IMG/VR virus record: IMGVR_UViG_3300010339_000014
Coordinates: 1-26,089 of that record
Source: a virus
Direction: 5' to 3' (one strand)
Length of the DNA stretch: 26,089 nt
Program-made: the position numbers and the translations under genes
Notes under the pieces: generated by a model
What the model was told of the DNA's origin: nothing
The model's input: only the letters and a program-made list of their open reading frames with translations
Databases searched by the model: none
Shown here: piece by piece, positions 23,303 to 26,089 of the stretch
Numbering within the stretch: position 1 is the stretch's first letter
Layout of the letters: each line of letters opens with the position of its first letter

Positions 23303-23881
23303 ATGCTGGTTTACCGTATCACAAATACGGTGAACGGCAAGGTCTATATCGGCATCCACGGGAAGACTTCCGACGTACAAAACCGTTGGATGGTTCATCT
23401 GAAAAAGGCGAAGTGCGGTAGTCAGTTGTATATCCACCGCGCTATCCGCAAGTATGGGCCGGGCTCTTTCACCGTCGAAGTCTTGCATCATGCCAAGACT
23501 GAGGAAGAACTCCGTGCAATGGAGACTTTTTTCATCGCCCAGCATCAATCCCATATTCGTGAAAACGGTTACAACCAGACTTCAGGCGGTGATGGCCTTT
23601 GGAATCCTTCGGACGAGCTTCGAAGGAGATTAAGCAGAATCCACACAGAAACTCAAGCCTCACCAGAATATCGTGCGAAGATGAGCGCAAAAATGAAGCT
23701 GGTTACGCCAACTGCAAACAATTGCTGTAAGTCAAAATCTGTACACTGTTTGGATACGGGTGAAACGTTCCCGTCTCTGCAAGAAGTTGTGGAACGTCTC
23801 GGTGGTTGCACAAGAAATTTATCCCGAGCCATTCAACGTAACTGGAAGTTCTTCGGAAGGCGTTTTGAGTATGTCCAATAA
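23303..23881 (+). CDS. GIY-YIG homing endonuclease with NUMOD1 tail (192 aa)
   Basis: The N-terminal nuclease domain shows V3-Y-R-I and the paired K-V-Y-I-G strand, an Arg/His-containing helix (NRWMVHLKKAKCG), and AMETFFIAQHQSH...NGYNQTSGGDG with the metal-ligand Glu. A short NUMOD3-like stretch follows (SDELRRRLSRIHTETQ; SPEYRAKMSAKMK). The C-terminus is a NUMOD1-type helix-turn-helix (SVHCLDTGETFPSLQEVVERLG...AIQRNWKFFGRRFEYV), which binds DNA in homing enzymes. GAGGAA precedes ATG 23303. Its last 11 bases overlap the next gene, whose ribosome site (GGAAGG, 23855-23860) lies in this gene. It resembles the 18835 enzyme in class but has a different tail, so it is not a recent copy. Confidence 0.92.
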   Translation: MLVYRITNTVNGKVYIGIHGKTSDVQNRWMVHLKKAKCGSQLYIHRAIRKYGPGSFTVEVLHHAKTEEELRAMETFFIAQHQSHIRENGYNQTSGGDGLWNPSDELRRRLSRIHTETQASPEYRAKMSAKMKLVTPTANNCCKSKSVHCLDTGETFPSLQEVVERLGGCTRNLSRAIQRNWKFFGRRFEYVQ

Positions 23882-26089
23882 ACTCTCATCCTGCGAGCCG
23901 GGCCAGATCGTGCACGGAATCGATCTGTCCGCCTATCGGGTTACGTCCAAGATTGCCGGGCCTGAAGGCGTCGTCGTCAAGCTGGCAAGCCTCTCCGGTG
24001 AGCCTGTTTCGCTTCCCGCCGATTTCACACCAATCGGACCTCGCATGACGCACCTCGCGTCGGCGATGTTCCTGCATTTAGCCTACAACAAAGACCTTGA
24101 TTTGTATGTTCGCGCATGCTGCGAGCAGGCGGGGCTTCCCGTCCCCGTCGGCCCCGATGGCCAGCCCTTCCGCTGGGCGGATTGGTTCCAGAAGACCGTC
24201 GCCCCGAAGCTCATCTCCCCGATCAGGGGCGAAGAGGGCGATGCGATCAAGGACGAAGCCATCCACGAGATGCTCTCCAACACGCTCCTCCAACGCAACA
24301 TCCTCAAGGACTTCAAGAAATCGATCAAAAAGAGATTCCCTGAGTACGTTCAGAAACTTCCCGTGGCGAAGCAGCTTACCGTCTACCTCGTCAAGAATTT
24401 CCGCTGGCGCGTGGAGGAGATGAACCGCAAGATCAAGGAGCAGATGCCGCCTGAGGAAGTCTCCATGATGAAGTCGATTGGGGGTCCGGGGCACGGCGAG
24501 GACGAAGAAGTCAACATTCTTGACACCGAGGAATATGCCACCCAGCCGGAATTCGGCGAGCAGACCGAGCACGATGTCCGCAAATTCCGCGACGGCTTCT
24601 ACGGGTGGCTGAAGAAGCACCAGAGCGAAACATCCGCCAAGTCATTCATCACCCTGTTCGACATTTATTGGGAGTGGGTGTCCGAGTCCACGGAGTCGGC
24701 GAATGAGGAGACAGGACGCCCCGGCTACATGCCAGCGCGCCGCCACCTTGAACCGCTGTGGAAAGAAAAAACGCAATTGAGCAGCGCCTCGCTCTACGAA
24801 TATATCGGCCGCCTCGCCAAGCTGCTTGAGCAATACATCCAAGAGAACCGCCACACCCTCGGCGAAGGCGACATCTTCGTGAAGCTGATTGACAACATCC
24901 ACCACGAGAGGGAGAAACTCCGCAGGCGGAGAAGGCCGAAGGTGAAGGCATCGTTGGCATCATTGAATCTTGCGGCTGCGGATTCTTATTGCGATGCGTG
25001 CGACCGTCCGGAAGCCAAATGCACCTGCGATCCCTGCCACTGTGACAAAACAGCCTCCATGAAGACCGCTAGACACCTTATCAGCGGGAACGAATTGACT
25101 CCCGAGATGCTCCAGCAGGTGAAGGACGCCTTCATTTATCGCTGGACATCGGACAACCCGCATCGCACTACAAGCTATCATTGCGACAAGTGCGACATCA
25201 ACAATCCATACGTCAACACGGAATCGTCCGAAGGGCATGACCACCCGACGATCCCGCTCCAGACCGATGCCCAGTGGCTCAGCGATAAAGCTTTCTACTT
25301 TACGAACGCCGGGCGTTTGTATCCCGGACACTTCGAGCCCGGCATCTTGGCGAATCCGGTGCTCTCGAACCCACATGGCGTGCCGCATGGCGGGGATACC
25401 CAACCTTTTGACGAGCACGGGAACGAGAACACGGGATACGCAGGAGAGCACACCGGGGCTGTGAAAGTGCTGCCAAGCAAGCCATGCCCCAAATGCCAAA
25501 GCGATAATACTCGCGTCACTGACGACGGCAGGATGGAGCGCATCGGCTGCAAGGATTGCGGACAAGTTACTTTGAACGCCAAGAAAATTGCACTGCTTGA
25601 TGAAGAAAAACTGGAACGTCGTTTTGCTTTAATCAAGAATCTTATTCACCACGGTGCGAAGCCCGAATATAAAACCCAGTGGCACCAGATGAGCATTAAA
25701 GAGCTTGAAAACCTATTGCATAATGTTGAGCGAGCGGCTGGCTGGGATTTTGAGCACCCGTCACAACGTCGGCAGCTTGCTAGTGAAAAGACCGCGGAAT
25801 TCGCCGAGAACGTTCTTCCACCAGATGAAGCGGTAATGTGTAAAGCATGCGGATTCGAGGAAGCCGTTAAGGGGAAAGAGTATTGCGAGGGCTGCTTGGC
25901 GGACGTGGAACACCCTGTCTGCCCCCGTTGTCTCGAATGTACTCAATGCAACCTCCGTCCGTGCCGTGGTGGCGGACCCCATATGCCGGGCGTGGAACGT
26001 AACGAGGCATGGCGCATAAATAAGGAAATGGCTCAACAGGGTAAGCTTGGCACCGAAGCAAAGAAAGCTATGACGCTCGACGAAGCCAA
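23871..26089 (+). CDS. Large zinc-ribbon protein, open at the window end
   Basis: ATG 23871, with GGAAGG (23855-23860) 10 bases upstream, opens a frame that runs without a stop to the window edge: 739 complete codons seen. The N-terminal 330 residues are helical and charged (EAIHEMLSNTLLQRNILKDFKKSIKKRF...SLYEYIGRLAKLLEQYI), vaguely like sigma-factor-type helical domains, but no motif settles this. Then come a Cys cluster from C374 (YCDACDRPEAKCTCDPCHCDK), YHCDKCD near 435, a classic zinc ribbon C539-x2-C542...C560-x2-C563, and a further Cys-rich region from C657 (MCKACGF...YCEGC...CPRCLECTQCNLRPC). Multiple zinc ribbons and KTA motifs link it in style to the 1998-residue protein. Function unknown; a virion-carried nucleic-acid-binding protein is possible. 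Confidence 0.8.
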   Translation, partial: MSNKLSSCEPGQIVHGIDLSAYRVTSKIAGPEGVVVKLASLSGEPVSLPADFTPIGPRMTHLASAMFLHLAYNKDLDLYVRACCEQAGLPVPVGPDGQPFRWADWFQKTVAPKLISPIRGEEGDAIKDEAIHEMLSNTLLQRNILKDFKKSIKKRFPEYVQKLPVAKQLTVYLVKNFRWRVEEMNRKIKEQMPPEEVSMMKSIGGPGHGEDEEVNILDTEEYATQPEFGEQTEHDVRKFRDGFYGWLKKHQSETSAKSFITLFDIYWEWVSESTESANEETGRPGYMPARRHLEPLWKEKTQLSSASLYEYIGRLAKLLEQYIQENRHTLGEGDIFVKLIDNIHHEREKLRRRRRPKVKASLASLNLAAADSYCDACDRPEAKCTCDPCHCDKTASMKTARHLISGNELTPEMLQQVKDAFIYRWTSDNPHRTTSYHCDKCDINNPYVNTESSEGHDHPTIPLQTDAQWLSDKAFYFTNAGRLYPGHFEPGILANPVLSNPHGVPHGGDTQPFDEHGNENTGYAGEHTGAVKVLPSKPCPKCQSDNTRVTDDGRMERIGCKDCGQVTLNAKKIALLDEEKLERRFALIKNLIHHGAKPEYKTQWHQMSIKELENLLHNVERAAGWDFEHPSQRRQLASEKTAEFAENVLPPDEAVMCKACGFEEAVKGKEYCEGCLADVEHPVCPRCLECTQCNLRPCRGGGPHMPGVERNEAWRINKEMAQQGKLGTEAKKAMTLDEA

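Noticed and set aside
1-26089. CRISPR array, insertion sequence, or lysogeny module
   Set aside because: No regularly spaced direct repeats, no transposase, no integrase or repressor found on either strand.

Overview
This window looks like part of a large tailed bacteriophage (Caudoviricetes) genome, moderately GC-rich, with standard-code genes and mostly clear Shine-Dalgarno sites. The evidence is a head-morphogenesis module (HK97-type prohead protease, acidic scaffold-like protein, probable decoration protein, major capsid protein), repeat-rich appendage proteins, a phage tRNA, a group I intron and five homing-type endonuclease genes. I see no integrase, repressor, ribosomal or core metabolic gene. 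The host cannot be named from the sequence. The very long proteins suggest a large phage.

Layout. (1) 1-1670: the end of an unidentified plus-strand gene, a bidirectional terminator, then a minus-strand cassette with a 58-residue protein and a DUF932-family protein. The latter is driven from a promoter region divergent to what follows. (2) 1671-7667: one 1998-residue multidomain protein with zinc ribbons, an ART-like domain, an NWCT-type domain and RWPE helical repeats, resembling the phage 'polyvalent' proteins. (3) 7734-11623: an HNH endonuclease, the prohead protease and a scaffold-like protein with a good internal start. (4) 11733-11886: tRNA-Thr(GGT) followed by a 13-nt element perfectly complementary to its own anticodon arm, then a strong terminator. 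(5) 11909-14761: a hypothetical protein, a fibre-like repeat protein and a beta-rich appendage protein. (6) 14777-15685: an HNH endonuclease on the minus strand. (7) 15864-17700: the decoration-type gene, split by a 229-nt group I intron whose splice sites can be placed by pairing, then the major capsid gene and a terminator. (8) 17826-23881: a plus-strand run of small proteins, an HNH and two GIY-YIG endonucleases, a SWIM/SH3-like protein and a large Ig-domain appendage protein, with several stop/start overlaps. (9) 23871 to the end: a zinc-ribbon protein that stays open past the window edge.

How it works together (inference). The protease, scaffold, decoration and capsid proteins build and mature the head. 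The large zinc-ribbon proteins and the SWIM/SH3 protein may be virion-associated or injected. The fibre and Ig/beta-sandwich proteins probably decorate the capsid or tail. The endonucleases and the intron are selfish elements placed among the conserved structural genes, and their higher A+T content makes them stand out from their neighbours.
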